From IMG/VR virus record IMGVR_UViG_3300045999_001073, positions 1 to 34,344 of that record: a stretch of DNA of 34,344 bases. One strand, given 5' to 3'. This DNA comes from a virus. Positions 16,155-24,049 of the stretch are shown here, in pieces (position 1 is the stretch's first letter; the number at the start of each line of letters is the position of its first letter). The notes beneath the pieces are model-generated. The model was given only the letters and a program-made list of their open reading frames with translations. It was not told where the DNA came from and did no database searches. The translations under genes and the position numbers were made by a program.

Positions 16155-17775
16155 CCGGACCTCCTTCTGGTTGACCTTCCATTAAGGCTTGCTGCTGACC
16201 GGCCATTGCCAGCATCAATTGCTGCTGCTGCATCATCTCTTGCTGCTGCTGCATTAGGAAGCCACGCTCTGCTCCAGTGTTGCGAACCGAACTTGGGATG
16301 CCCAGCTTGTCACCGATGTAGTCAATCAACTCACCTGTCTTAACCGCAAGCTGACCTTCGTTACCCATCGTTGCGGTAATCTGCATGAACTGCATAATGT
16401 TGTTGATCTCTTCCATGTTCTGCGCCATTGCCAACGGGGCAACAGGGCTAACACGAATCTCTAGGCCATTGACCTTCAGCGGCATATTGATCAGGCCGCG
16501 CTCATCCATCACTTGCAGGATACGCGCCACCATTGGAATCATGGTTTCGTTGATCAGACGACCAAACGCTGAACCCAAGTTCTGCGCCAATTCCTTCATA
16601 CGCTCAACGACTTCTGTCGCGCTACGGGCAGACATATTGTCTGGTGGCAACGATTCATCCAGCAGAGTACGCTTGATGTTTTGACGCAGGTCATTAATGA
16701 CGATCTGGCTGACATTAAAGTCACCGGCACGAGGCAACGGAGTCAACGATGCACCTTGTGGGCCACCGTTTCTTGCCACCGGAATGATAGCGCCCGGAAC
16801 AATCTTAACCGTCTGTGGGTTCAGCACACCGTCGTCTGCTGCCGTGTAGACACCAGCGACTGCCAACGAGGCATTCTTCAACAGCAACTCAAGTGTCTTG
16901 TTCAGCGTCTTGATATCAGGCAATGCTGTTAGCAGCGGACCACGACCATAGATTTCACCAGCGACTTTCGAGTAGCGGCTGATCACCCACGGAGAGGACA
17001 TCATGCGACGATAGACGATCTCCTCTTTGCTGCCTGATTCAATAACGTGATAACACCAGTCGCCACGCTCTGCGTCGTAGACGGTCGCCTCCAACAAGTC
17101 AAACTCGTCGGTTTTCTTGGCATCGATCATCTGCTGCAAGTGTTCGGAGAATACGGCATCCTTCCATTGCTGCTCAATAGCCTCGCCCTTCATCCGCATC
17201 CGACGGTATATCTTGTCTACCGTACCGTTCGCACCTTCCTCGTAGGACACAAGGAACATCGGGATTGGCGTGAAGTTGATCGGGGACACATCATCCCCCG
17301 GCTGAATCATCATGCAAGCCGTGCCAACTGCCATGTCTAACAGGAATTCACCGATAGCAATGTCGAAGTTCGACTGCTTAATGACGGTAAACATCTTTTC
17401 CATGTACACATCCATGATGGCCTGTGCTTGGTCTTTCTGGCGTGGGTCAACATCTGACCCCGGCTCTAGTCGGCACCACTTACGCTGTGGTGGGAAGATG
17501 CCTGACTGCAAGCGGTTAGCAAAACGCTGGGTAGAGTTAATGGCTGTCGAGTCAAACACACGCGCCATCTTCTTTGCGCCCTTAGAGTTGCCGTCATAGT
17601 AGCCATACAACTGTCGTTGCGGCAGGGCAAACTCATAGGCATCGCGGTACAAAGACTCGAACAAGTCTTTATCGCGCTGCGCTTTCTCGGCACGACGCAA
17701 AATCTCATCCGTTGGCATCTTATTGCCTTGGTATGCTTTGCGGCGCGTACCCTTCGTGTAGGACATTTCAGCCAT
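16144..17775 (-). CDS. Portal protein (head-to-tail connector)
   Basis: The 543-residue protein matches the podovirus head-to-tail connecting family: LYRDAYEFALPQR, then ARVFDSTAINSTQRFANRL and a long helical C-terminal part. The usual length is about 500-560. The C-terminus is unusually Gln/Met-rich (repeated MQQQQ) and ends GGPGGM. A dodecameric ring of this protein sits at the capsid vertex and is the docking site of terminase. Its start overlaps the upstream small gene by eight bases. Confidence 0.93.
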   Translation of the reverse strand: MAEMSYTKGTRRKAYQGNKMPTDEILRRAEKAQRDKDLFESLYRDAYEFALPQRQLYGYYDGNSKGAKKMARVFDSTAINSTQRFANRLQSGIFPPQRKWCRLEPGSDVDPRQKDQAQAIMDVYMEKMFTVIKQSNFDIAIGEFLLDMAVGTACMMIQPGDDVSPINFTPIPMFLVSYEEGANGTVDKIYRRMRMKGEAIEQQWKDAVFSEHLQQMIDAKKTDEFDLLEATVYDAERGDWCYHVIESGSKEEIVYRRMMSSPWVISRYSKVAGEIYGRGPLLTALPDIKTLNKTLELLLKNASLAVAGVYTAADDGVLNPQTVKIVPGAIIPVARNGGPQGASLTPLPRAGDFNVSQIVINDLRQNIKRTLLDESLPPDNMSARSATEVVERMKELAQNLGSAFGRLINETMIPMVARILQVMDERGLINMPLKVNGLEIRVSPVAPLAMAQNMEEINNIMQFMQITATMGNEGQLAVKTGELIDYIGDKLGIPSSVRNTGAERGFLMQQQQEMMQQQQLMLAMAGQQQALMEGQPEGGPGGM

Positions 17776-18097
17776 TATCGCTCTCCAGCTTGTATTTCTC
17801 TAATAGGTTTCGACCTTTAGCTGCCAAACGTGCGGCAGAACTGCGTGTTCTTGGCACAGGCTCACCCCATGCGTTCGCTGCTAACGCCAATCTTGTTGGA
17901 TCGCCATCCTCATCAACCAATGGCCCACTCAAGTTGGTATAAAAGCGCGTTAAAAAAGAACCCTTGCGTCTGGCCTTCTCACCTGTTGGCGAGGATTCTT
18001 TGACTCCCGGCTTTAGATTCTTACTCTCACCGGATGTCTCGAACTTGCGCCGACCAGCTTCAGTCAACCCGCCTTCAGGGTCTTTGTACTTGCTCAC
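17768..18097 (-). CDS. Small basic protein, DUF6321-like
   Basis: The 109-residue protein starts with GTG at 18097, overlapping the upstream stop (GTGA). The pattern EGGLTEAGRRKF...NLKPGVKE...ARRKGSFLTRF...GPLVDEDGDPTRLALAANAW follows a small basic family common in the packaging region of aquatic phages (I associate it with DUF6321). It is rich in Lys/Arg and probably binds DNA or virion surfaces. Function unknown. Confidence 0.6.
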   Translation of the reverse strand: MSKYKDPEGGLTEAGRRKFETSGESKNLKPGVKESSPTGEKARRKGSFLTRFYTNLSGPLVDEDGDPTRLALAANAWGEPVPRTRSSAARLAAKGRNLLEKYKLESDNG

Positions 18098-18264
18098 TTG
18101 CCGCCTCGTGCTGCGGCCATGTTGTCGATTAAGTTAGGATAAGGACGACCTGCTTGCTGTGCGCGACGCATAGCACTACGCTTTTGCGATTCGCTCAACT
18201 TTTTAGGCTCACCCAAATCTTTAGGACGCTCTTTATCCCACACTTCTTTTTTGGATTTGTCCAT
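18094..18264 (-). CDS. Small basic phage protein (56 aa)
   Basis: The ATG at 18264 overlaps the upstream stop (TGATG) and the TGA at 18096-18094 overlaps the next start. The product starts MDKSKKEVWDKERPKDLGEP and ends AGRPYPNLIDNMAAARGGK. The tight overlaps on both sides and Lys/Arg-rich composition support a real gene. Its C-terminal GRPYPNLIDNMAA pattern is one I associate with short proteins beside portal genes. Function unknown. Confidence 0.7.
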   Translation of the reverse strand: MDKSKKEVWDKERPKDLGEPKKLSESQKRSAMRRAQQAGRPYPNLIDNMAAARGGK

Positions 18265-18764
18265 CACTTTAGTTTTTCTTTCATTAACATTGGACGATCA
18301 GAACCGCGCTGTATAGGAGCCGCTTTCTTTTGTTCCTTTTCAAGCGTCCATTGTTTTGCTTGGTCAAATGTTGAAAGCCCAATATCGTCTGGGTCTTTGT
18401 TGTACTTCCGCACAAAAAACTCTTTCCACGCCGTTTCATGTTTTGGCGACTTGAGCATCTTGTCACCGGCAGACGAAGGCCAATGCGGTCGATTGTCATG
18501 CTTGCTAATTACTTCCTTGACCCCAGCTTTCCACGCGCCTCGGTAATCATAATCACCTTCGCTTGATAACATATCAATAACTTTGTTATTGTCTAGTTTT
18601 GCAGGGTCAAGATTGTTTTCTTGAGCAATATCTGACTTAACAGAGTTAAATAATTTTGTTCCTTGAATCCACGTTCTGAACTTTGCCTCTTCATTAGGCG
18701 CAAGAGATGTTGGCTTCCAATCTTGGGAAGCAAAGCTTTGATACTCTGTTATCCAATCAGCCAT
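18264..18764 (-). CDS. Conserved phage protein of the packaging region, RGSxRPML tail
   Basis: The start was set at ATG 18764 (TAATG overlap with the upstream stop); four further codons upstream are possible. The 166-residue product is helical with aromatic motifs (YDYRGAWKAG, GDKMLKSPKHETAWKEFF). It ends in RGSDRPMLMKEKLK, a tail also found with variations in two neighbours. The DYRGAWKAG-type core occurs in phage proteins near terminase; function is unknown. Confidence 0.65.
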   Translation of the reverse strand: MADWITEYQSFASQDWKPTSLAPNEEAKFRTWIQGTKLFNSVKSDIAQENNLDPAKLDNNKVIDMLSSEGDYDYRGAWKAGVKEVISKHDNRPHWPSSAGDKMLKSPKHETAWKEFFVRKYNKDPDDIGLSTFDQAKQWTLEKEQKKAAPIQRGSDRPMLMKEKLK

Positions 18765-19357
18765 TATTCGTACCACTCCAAGGCTAGGTGTGCTGCGTGA
18801 GAAACACCGTTTACGTTTGTCAGTCGAAACAAGTAAGTTGTCAGTGGTTTTAGGACATATTCCAATGATCCTGCCGTACCGCCACCCGATTTCTTGCCTA
18901 CGCCACCGGGGATAATCTGTGCATCAAGCTGAGTACCAAGTGCTGTGACTGTTGGGCCGATGACCATTGCGACTTGGCTTACATTACTAACTGCATAGTT
19001 TCTGTTTCTGCTAATCGGAGTAAATGCTGTGCCGCCACTGGCCGTTGCCGCTTCATAGATGTACAGTTCTGCGTCGCCGATACACAGCGCCTCAACAGTT
19101 AAATGAGGATAAACCCCAGAAGGTGCTGCTATTGCAATATCGATACTTGCACCCGCCGCTAGTTTGGCGCTGGTCGGGTACATCTTGTAGGCAAAGAAGG
19201 CTCTGCCGTCGTGGTTACGCTGGTGGTTGACATCAACGACAATGGATGGCGCATCAGCGCCTGCTACAACGTAGTTGCCAGCGTTGTTCTTTTGAACCTG
19301 CGTGACAAACCGTGACTTGGTTGTCAGTGATTCGAGAGCAACTTCGGTAACGGCCAT
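18764..19357 (-). CDS. Probable beta-rich virion protein
   Basis: The 197-residue protein starts MAVTEVALESLTTKSRF and overlaps both neighbours by a base or so. It is rich in Val/Thr/Gly with alternating hydrophobic residues, and C-terminally has LKPLTTYLFRLTNVNG. No signal peptide. Composition fits a beta-sandwich, such as a head fibre or decoration protein; this is inference and I know no experimentally assigned family for it. Confidence 0.5.
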   Translation of the reverse strand: MAVTEVALESLTTKSRFVTQVQKNNAGNYVVAGADAPSIVVDVNHQRNHDGRAFFAYKMYPTSAKLAAGASIDIAIAAPSGVYPHLTVEALCIGDAELYIYEAATASGGTAFTPISRNRNYAVSNVSQVAMVIGPTVTALGTQLDAQIIPGGVGKKSGGGTAGSLEYVLKPLTTYLFRLTNVNGVSHAAHLALEWYE

Positions 19358-19536
19358 TAGTCTTCTTCGCCTTCGTGTTCGATTTCAGCGGCTTTCTTCA
19401 TGTCCTCTGCATTGGGCTTGCTTCTTCCCGCCATTTTTGCGAACATTCTTGCGGCCTTACGCTGGAACGGTGTGCGCTGCATGGGCATCTCTTCGTCTTC
19501 TTTTTCTTCTTCGCCAATGATGATCTTGATTTCCAT
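19357..19536 (-). CDS. Small highly charged protein (59 aa)
   Basis: ATG at 19536, stop TAA overlapping the next start (TAATG at 19357). The product starts MEIKIIIGEEEKEDEEMP, then a basic part (FQRKAARMFAKMAGRSKP), and ends with an acidic tail. Such acid-base-acid proteins can act as small assembly factors. The frame is supported by gap-free placement between two real genes and by the overlap. Confidence 0.65.
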   Translation of the reverse strand: MEIKIIIGEEEKEDEEMPMQRTPFQRKAARMFAKMAGRSKPNAEDMKKAAEIEHEGEED

Positions 19537-19538
19537 GA

Positions 19539-19694
19539 TTACGCCTTTTGCTTAGTAGCCTTACGTGCTTCGGACAGGGCAATGGCTTGCGCTTGCTTGG
19601 GGTCTTTGACCACAGGACCGCCTTTGCCAGAATGTAGACCGCCACCCTTGTACTCGCGCATGACTTTCTGCACTTTCTTTTGGAACTTATCCAT
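19539..19694 (-). CDS. Small DUF6496-like protein (51 aa)
   Basis: ATG at 19694 overlaps the end of the upstream gene by eight bases. The sequence KKVQKVMREYKGGGLHSG...PVVKDPKQAQAIALSEA matches a short family I know as DUF6496 (VMREFK-GxLHSG and KQAxAIALSEA). GGAGTG lies upstream as the ribosome site. It is common in phages and some bacterial genomes, with unknown function. Confidence 0.72.
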   Translation of the reverse strand: MDKFQKKVQKVMREYKGGGLHSGKGGPVVKDPKQAQAIALSEARKATKQKA

Positions 19695-20268
19695 TGAGTG
19701 TCACTCCTTTTGATAGCATGGGGCGCTCTCTTGAGCCTTGGGTTACAGCACGGAGTCGTGCAGATCGACGTTCGGTGATCTCACGCTCTAATGTTTGTTT
19801 TGCGCCTTGCTTATTAGCTTGAATATTCTCTAGTTCTTGGTCAACAGCAGACAAGTCTGGCTTGGCTGGTTCTTTTTCTGCAAACGGGGCAGGCCTCGGC
19901 TTACGAATCTCAATCAATCCAACTTGATTATTACCAATAACTTCCCAGCCTTTAGCCTCAAGAGTTGCTGGCATTACTCTGCCAACTCCTTCAACGTAAT
20001 AGCTTATGCCTCGCTTCCAATCACGATTAGGATACTCATCAAGGCCACTACTAAATGAAAGCTTTGACTTAATTGATTCTTGTAATTTGGTATTGTATTG
20101 ATCTAGTCTTTGCTGATACGACGAAAGTTGCTCATTGTAAGCAGACAACTTTTTCTGCTTTTCTGCAAAGGCTTTTTCATACTCTGGACCAGCCGAAGCA
20201 ATACTTGCTTGATAGGTTTTTGTCAGAGCCTGAATTTGTTTTTGGTACGGCGTTAATTTTTTAGCCAT
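19687..20268 (-). CDS. Coiled-coil phage protein of the packaging region
   Basis: The 193-residue protein is largely coiled coil (residues 1-70 KKLTPYQKQ..., and 140-170), with a short globular middle GWEVIGNNQVGLIEIRKPRP. The C-terminus SARLRAVTQGSRERPML resembles the tails of the 18264-18764 and 20261-20656 products. It overlaps both neighbours by eight bases, so it belongs to a translationally coupled row. Function unknown. Confidence 0.6.
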   Translation of the reverse strand: MAKKLTPYQKQIQALTKTYQASIASAGPEYEKAFAEKQKKLSAYNEQLSSYQQRLDQYNTKLQESIKSKLSFSSGLDEYPNRDWKRGISYYVEGVGRVMPATLEAKGWEVIGNNQVGLIEIRKPRPAPFAEKEPAKPDLSAVDQELENIQANKQGAKQTLEREITERRSARLRAVTQGSRERPMLSKGVTLNG

Positions 20269-20656
20269 ACGAGACTCCTGTGCCGAGCATTCCGACTTCT
20301 GGTGCTAGGCGTTCTTCGGACAACAGGGCGCGTTTACCGCCACGGATTCTGGCTCTCATTCTTGAGGACTCTTCCGATCCCATTTTGCGACGCTCAGACT
20401 CTAGTTCTTGAGCCACGCGCATAGCTTCTTTCTCCATCGTAGACTTTTCTGCCGCATACTTTTCTTTTTCAGCGGCAAGTCGCTCTTTGGCAATGGAAGC
20501 ATTTTGCTGCTGGGCTTCGATCTGGGCTTGGGTCTGGCGCTCAAGGATTGCTGTTTCACGTTCAGCAACAGCCCGAGCTTCTCTGGCGCTTTTTCTGGCC
20601 TCATTTGCCTGATAAGCCGAGCCAAGTAGCATTGCGCCTGCGATATAGATTGCCAT
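20261..20656 (-). CDS. Membrane-anchored or hydrophobic-start coiled-coil phage protein
   Basis: The 131-residue protein has a hydrophobic start (MAIYIAGAMLLGSAYQ), a long charged coiled coil (residues 20-95), and an Arg-rich tail RMRARIRGGKRALLSEERL followed by Gly-rich residues. This design (short hydrophobic helix, coiled coil, RGGRALL tail) is recurrent in genes beside podovirus terminases. GGAGGA precedes the ATG. Candidate promoter lies upstream. Possibly an internal head protein; unproven. Confidence 0.6.
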   Translation of the reverse strand: MAIYIAGAMLLGSAYQANEARKSAREARAVAERETAILERQTQAQIEAQQQNASIAKERLAAEKEKYAAEKSTMEKEAMRVAQELESERRKMGSEESSRMRARIRGGKRALLSEERLAPEVGMLGTGVSYG

Positions 20657-20686
20657 ATTGTCCTCCTAACAAAACATTTTCCAGAA

Positions 20687-20714
20687 ATTGTATGCTTTTC
20701 CCTGCAAACAGCAA
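20687..20714 (-). promoter_or_regulatory. Candidate promoter for the head-gene block
   Basis: Minus strand TTGCTG (20714-20709), a 16-base spacer and TACAAT (20692-20687) lie in the 87-base gap after the terminase gene and about 31 bases before the next ATG. Layout matches the candidate promoter ahead of the capsid gene. Weak -35, good -10. Confidence 0.45.
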
Positions 20715-20743
20715 TATAAATGCTATCTCTTTGATATCACTTT

Positions 20744-22297
20744 CTATGCAAAGACATCAAAATCCGTGCTGGCATTGCCTTGTTGGACGAACTGGCCGCT
20801 TAGACCGAGGGGTGTTTTGGTCATTCTACGGTGTTCGCCGCCGCCGAGTAGCAGGTAGCCGAAGGCATCACCTACGTGGGAGTGTTCGTTCTTGTTGGGG
20901 GCATCTCGGAAGCGTTCTTGGCCGGAGCCAACGGACACGCGCTTGAAGTGGTAGCCGCCTGCTAGGGATTTCCTAAGAAGTTTGCAGGATTTGTCCACCA
21001 GCAATCCGGGTTTTCCGCTAATTAGTCGCTGCATGGGTGCGGCTGCGGACTCTCGCCGGACTTTGAAATCGTTACTTGGGGTAGGTTGCGCTCTCAAGCC
21101 AAGGGTTCGCAGGTGGTCGAAGGCGGTGACTTCGTAGATTGCGTCGCGCTGCATACCGGCTGGGTCGCCCCAGATCATTATTTGTGCTTTTGGAAACCTT
21201 GCATTGAGTTCGCCGAGCAGTTGTTGGCCGAATCGCTCAAGGCCCATGTCGAAGGTGACAATTTCGTGGAGTACGTGCCATGCGCCGGAGGGGTGTTTCT
21301 GGCCGATGACGGCGGCTGGAGTCAGACCGAAGTCGAGGCCGACTTGGATGGGCAGGTTTGGCTCGTAGTCCAAGTCTTGCGACATCAGGTTGTCGTCGTA
21401 TTCGGGCCAGACTGGCCTGCCTTCTTGCACATAGGTGTATTTCCCTTCGGCGTAGCACCTGATCCAGTCGAGGTTTTTGCCGAGCAGCATTTGTTGGTAG
21501 TAACCCCCCGGCAGGTTAGACGTATTTTCTGCTTTGGCATTGGGTTTCCACCATCGACCTGCGCTATATATATGGTCGTTAGCTTCAGGATTTTCTGGCA
21601 ATTCTGCAACATCGGCTTCTTGGACACCTCCGGGCTGTCTGAAAAAGTCCCATTTGTATGCCCCACTCATTTTCTCCTTTTCTGCCATGCGGAACCACCA
21701 ATGATCGTCGTCCATTGGGTTGGTATCCATGATGATGCCGTGCCAGCTTGCACCGCCATCTCGTTTTGTTGGGTATCGTCCGACGCGATGGGTCAGACCG
21801 TCGATGACTGCTTTGGGTAATTCACGCGCTTCGTTCACCCATGCGCCGGTCAACTCCAACGAGAGCAGCTTTCTGACATCCTTTGGCTGATCTAGCGCAA
21901 GAAAAATCACCTCGCAGTCGATACCAGCAGCACCATCTCTGGCGGGTAGTCGGATATGATGGGTAATCGGTGGTGTCCACAGGAGTGGACCGAAGGTACT
22001 CTCTGGAAACAGGTCTATCCATGTCTTGATGGTCGTTGTTTTCAGCATCGGGTAGCTGTTTCGCACGATGGCAAAGCGGCTGTACTTGATGCCATCCACG
22101 GGACTAGGCTTTTGCTGCACGGCCTTCATCATGATTTCAGCGCAGCAGGCATATGACTTACCCGACCCTACTGGTCCCATGATGCCGCGCACGAAAGCTT
22201 TTGATTGTAGAAACTTCCAGACCATTGGGCTGGTAGAGAAGTCAAGGTTTAGCCCTGTGGCGGGCAATGCTTTGTTACTCGACTCTTTGGTTTTCAT
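20744..22297 (-). CDS. terL: Terminase large subunit
   Basis: The 517-residue protein has a Walker A at 41-48 (GPVGSGKS), a Walker B-like ELTGAWVNEARELP (with the catalytic acidic residue in NEARE), and motif TNPMDD. Its C-terminal nuclease starts with VGLDFG (first catalytic Asp) and has further acidic motifs (IWGDPAG and HVGDAFGY). It is an ATP-driven DNA packaging motor with a headful or site-specific nuclease. It overlaps the small subunit gene by 23 bases. Length is normal for T7-like/P22-like terminases. Confidence 0.95.
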   Translation of the reverse strand: MKTKESSNKALPATGLNLDFSTSPMVWKFLQSKAFVRGIMGPVGSGKSYACCAEIMMKAVQQKPSPVDGIKYSRFAIVRNSYPMLKTTTIKTWIDLFPESTFGPLLWTPPITHHIRLPARDGAAGIDCEVIFLALDQPKDVRKLLSLELTGAWVNEARELPKAVIDGLTHRVGRYPTKRDGGASWHGIIMDTNPMDDDHWWFRMAEKEKMSGAYKWDFFRQPGGVQEADVAELPENPEANDHIYSAGRWWKPNAKAENTSNLPGGYYQQMLLGKNLDWIRCYAEGKYTYVQEGRPVWPEYDDNLMSQDLDYEPNLPIQVGLDFGLTPAAVIGQKHPSGAWHVLHEIVTFDMGLERFGQQLLGELNARFPKAQIMIWGDPAGMQRDAIYEVTAFDHLRTLGLRAQPTPSNDFKVRRESAAAPMQRLISGKPGLLVDKSCKLLRKSLAGGYHFKRVSVGSGQERFRDAPNKNEHSHVGDAFGYLLLGGGEHRRMTKTPLGLSGQFVQQGNASTDFDVFA

Positions 22298-22727
22298 GGG
22301 CTGGCTCTATGTCGATGATTTCGGGTGCTTTCACGTTAATGCCAATGACGCTTGGCTTATCGGATTCTTCGACGGTATCTAAGAGGCCACTTGCCTTTGC
22401 CAGTATTCGCAGCACACCGACTTTATCGTAAAGTTCGATGTCCAATGTCCTGATGCACCCGCCTTCTTTGTCGTACTTCTCATTGACCTTGATGGACTTA
22501 ATGGCTTGCAGGGCGTGTTCGGGCATATCCTTACTAGCTTTGACTTTGATATTGCCTTGATCATCCCATTCCATAATGTCGGTGATCTTGGTATTGGCAA
22601 TAGTCAACAACGAGTAGGCGACGGCTTCTCGGTTCTTGGCGATGGTCGTTGACCCACCCAGCCGTTGCTGAACGGTTCTGATGCCACCCCAGTTCTTTAA
22701 TGAGGGTATTTGTTTATTGACGGCCAT
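22275..22727 (-). CDS. terS: Terminase small subunit
   Basis: The 150-residue protein lies directly before the large subunit. N-terminal residues contain GGIRTVQQRLGGS and a helix-rich DNA-binding part. The C-terminal pattern ALQAIKSIKV...IRTLDIELYDKVGVLRILAKASGLL is typical of small terminase proteins of this phage group. It probably recognises viral DNA and stimulates the motor. Its start overlaps the upstream stop by a base or so. Confidence 0.85.
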   Translation of the reverse strand: MAVNKQIPSLKNWGGIRTVQQRLGGSTTIAKNREAVAYSLLTIANTKITDIMEWDDQGNIKVKASKDMPEHALQAIKSIKVNEKYDKEGGCIRTLDIELYDKVGVLRILAKASGLLDTVEESDKPSVIGINVKAPEIIDIEPAHENQRVE

Positions 22728-23137
22728 TACTTATCAAACCATTTTTGCTTTAATGATTCGACAAACATTTCTTGTTCACCTGTTGGAGCGCCAGCCGAAG
22801 AATCTCCTGACAAAATACGTGCCGCTACAGTTCCTTTGCGCTCTTCTTCTGTAGCATTGCGGTAGGTAGTTGTGTCCAAGAATCTTTTTTGTTGGTCAGT
22901 CAAATCAAACTTTGGCTTAAATGCTGGATCAGTTCGCATAAAAATCCTAGCGGCTTCATTATTAGCAACTGATTGATACTGGCCGGGGTCAAGCGAGGAA
23001 TAAGGGTTTAGGATTACTTTATTGTCTTCAGTCGCCATGCCAGCAACCGATGGATTGTTTTTGAAATAATCTAATTCGCCAGCATACGGCTTTCTCATTT
23101 GTATGCCTTTGGGCAACTTTATAAATTCAAAGTCCAT
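22727..23137 (-). CDS. Conserved phage protein upstream of terminase
   Basis: The 136-residue protein has the pattern KPYAGELDYFKNNPSVAGMA, then VILNPYSSL and NNEAARIFMRTDP. This combination is one I associate with unnamed proteins next to terminase in many phages. AGGGAAA stands before the ATG. The final part is variable and acidic. It is coupled to the terminase small gene. Function unknown. Confidence 0.75.
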   Translation of the reverse strand: MDFEFIKLPKGIQMRKPYAGELDYFKNNPSVAGMATEDNKVILNPYSSLDPGQYQSVANNEAARIFMRTDPAFKPKFDLTDQQKRFLDTTTYRNATEEERKGTVAARILSGDSSAGAPTGEQEMFVESLKQKWFDK

Positions 23138-23248
23138 GATTTTCCCTATATAGAATTAGCCCCGTCTTTCCGGGGTGTCCGCAGAGTCAGTCAACACTTG
23201 GAGGTATTGACTTCTGCTGCCGCTGTTAGCAGGGAGAAAAAAGTCGCG

Positions 23249-23277
23249 AAAAAACCTGCGCCACCTTCGGCTGGGCA
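23249..23277 (-). terminator. Possible terminator after the cysteine-rich peptide gene
   Basis: Leftward, an imperfect hairpin (TGCCCAGCC / GGTGGCGCA, GAA loop, two mismatches) is followed two bases later by six U residues. It is nine bases after the peptide stop. A second small stem (CCCCG/CGGGG) lies at 23160-23175 just before the next gene. Weak evidence. Confidence 0.35.
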
Positions 23278-23285
23278 ACCCGTCA

Positions 23286-23435
23286 TTAGTTACAGGTTGT
23301 GCTGCAGCTTACACCAAAATGGCAACAGGTTACACAGGTCATGCACTTGCCTTTGTCGCAATAGGTACGATCTGTGCAGGAAGCGTAAACGAGAGGGGCT
23401 GTGATTGTCAGCCAGAATGCGAATAGGTATTTCAT
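23286..23435 (-). CDS. Exported cysteine-rich small protein (49 aa)
   Basis: ATG at 23435 is preceded by AAAGGAG eight bases upstream. The first 18 residues MKYLFAFWLTITAPLVYA form a good Sec signal peptide with an A-x-A-like site (VYA|S). The mature 31 residues contain eight Cys (20, 26, 31, 34, 37, 38, 44, 48), with the core CMTCVTCCHFG. Such a peptide would be folded with disulfides in the periplasm or bind metal. It lies alone between the packaging genes and a small phage gene and may be a phage moron or host-envelope effector. No family recognised. Confidence 0.65.
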   Translation of the reverse strand: MKYLFAFWLTITAPLVYASCTDRTYCDKGKCMTCVTCCHFGVSCSTTCN

Positions 23436-23544
23436 GTGGCTCCTTTAACAAGGGTTAGGTGGGGTACTCGCTGCGCCTGTGGAACTTCTGCCGCAAGGGG
23501 GCATATGCCGAACCACAGTATCCGCTTTCCCCGTGGCAACTATA

Positions 23545-23832
23545 TCAGAACGGAATTTCTTCGTCCAAGTCTTTCCTGTCATTAGGCATATATCCATTGC
23601 CCTTATCGATACTATGCTGGGTAGGCTGTGCTGGCACCATCTTCCCCAAGCTTACCGAAAAGAATATCTCACCCTTCTTTGTCTTCTTCTCCCACGCCGA
23701 CAGGTAGAAGTCCTGACTATTCATTCTTATCTTCCCTGACCAGTCTGGCTGTTCTGGCTTCTTCTTTTTATCATTCTTAAACAGATTCCCTCTGTCATCC
23801 TTCAACTCATACGGCGTTGTGTACCCACTCAT
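23545..23832 (-). CDS. Small conserved phage protein (KNDKK...SAW type)
   Basis: The start was set at ATG 23832 because GGAGAG lies upstream; a longer frame from 23883 is less likely. The 95-residue product has NLFKNDKKKKPEQPDWSGKI then DFYLSAWEKKTKKGEIFFSVSLGK. This KND..K..PDW.G....DFYLSAW pattern is one I associate with short phage and plasmid proteins, sometimes annotated as single-strand DNA binding-like. The C-terminal acidic end (DRKDLDEEIPF) is also like SSB tails. DNA binding is inference. Confidence 0.65.
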   Translation of the reverse strand: MSGYTTPYELKDDRGNLFKNDKKKKPEQPDWSGKIRMNSQDFYLSAWEKKTKKGEIFFSVSLGKMVPAQPTQHSIDKGNGYMPNDRKDLDEEIPF

Positions 23833-23879
23833 ATATGACTCTCCAAAGAGATTACTAAAAGTTATTTGCAGTATTCTGC

Positions 23880-23981
23880 TCATCCACTATACTTCATTTC
23901 GGGGCCATAACCCAGCCCTCCCGTAGGTAGCTTGCGACCAAGGGAATAAACGTGGCGAATAGGACGGTACTCCTTATTCAT
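23880..23981 (-). CDS. Tentative very small protein (33 aa)
   Basis: The frame ends at TGA 23882-23880, overlapping by four bases the longer potential start of the next gene (ATGA). A GGGGG stretch precedes the ATG at 23981. The product starts MNKEYRPIRHVYSLGRK and is basic. There is no homology I recognise; the region may simply be a leader. Confidence 0.28.
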   Translation of the reverse strand: MNKEYRPIRHVYSLGRKLPTGGLGYGPEMKYSG

Positions 23982-24049
23982 ACCCCCGGATGGGATCAGG
24001 TAGAGAATATCGGGACACATAGTTCTTGCAGAGACTGACACCTCTGTTA

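Noticed and set aside
19457-19645. 62-residue minus-strand frame
   Set aside because: Replaced by two overlapping genuine small genes in other frames (19357-19536 and 19539-19694) with better starts and family pattern.
21086-21820. 244-residue plus-strand frame
   Set aside because: Lies antisense inside the terminase large subunit, which has full motifs; no ribosome site or family pattern.
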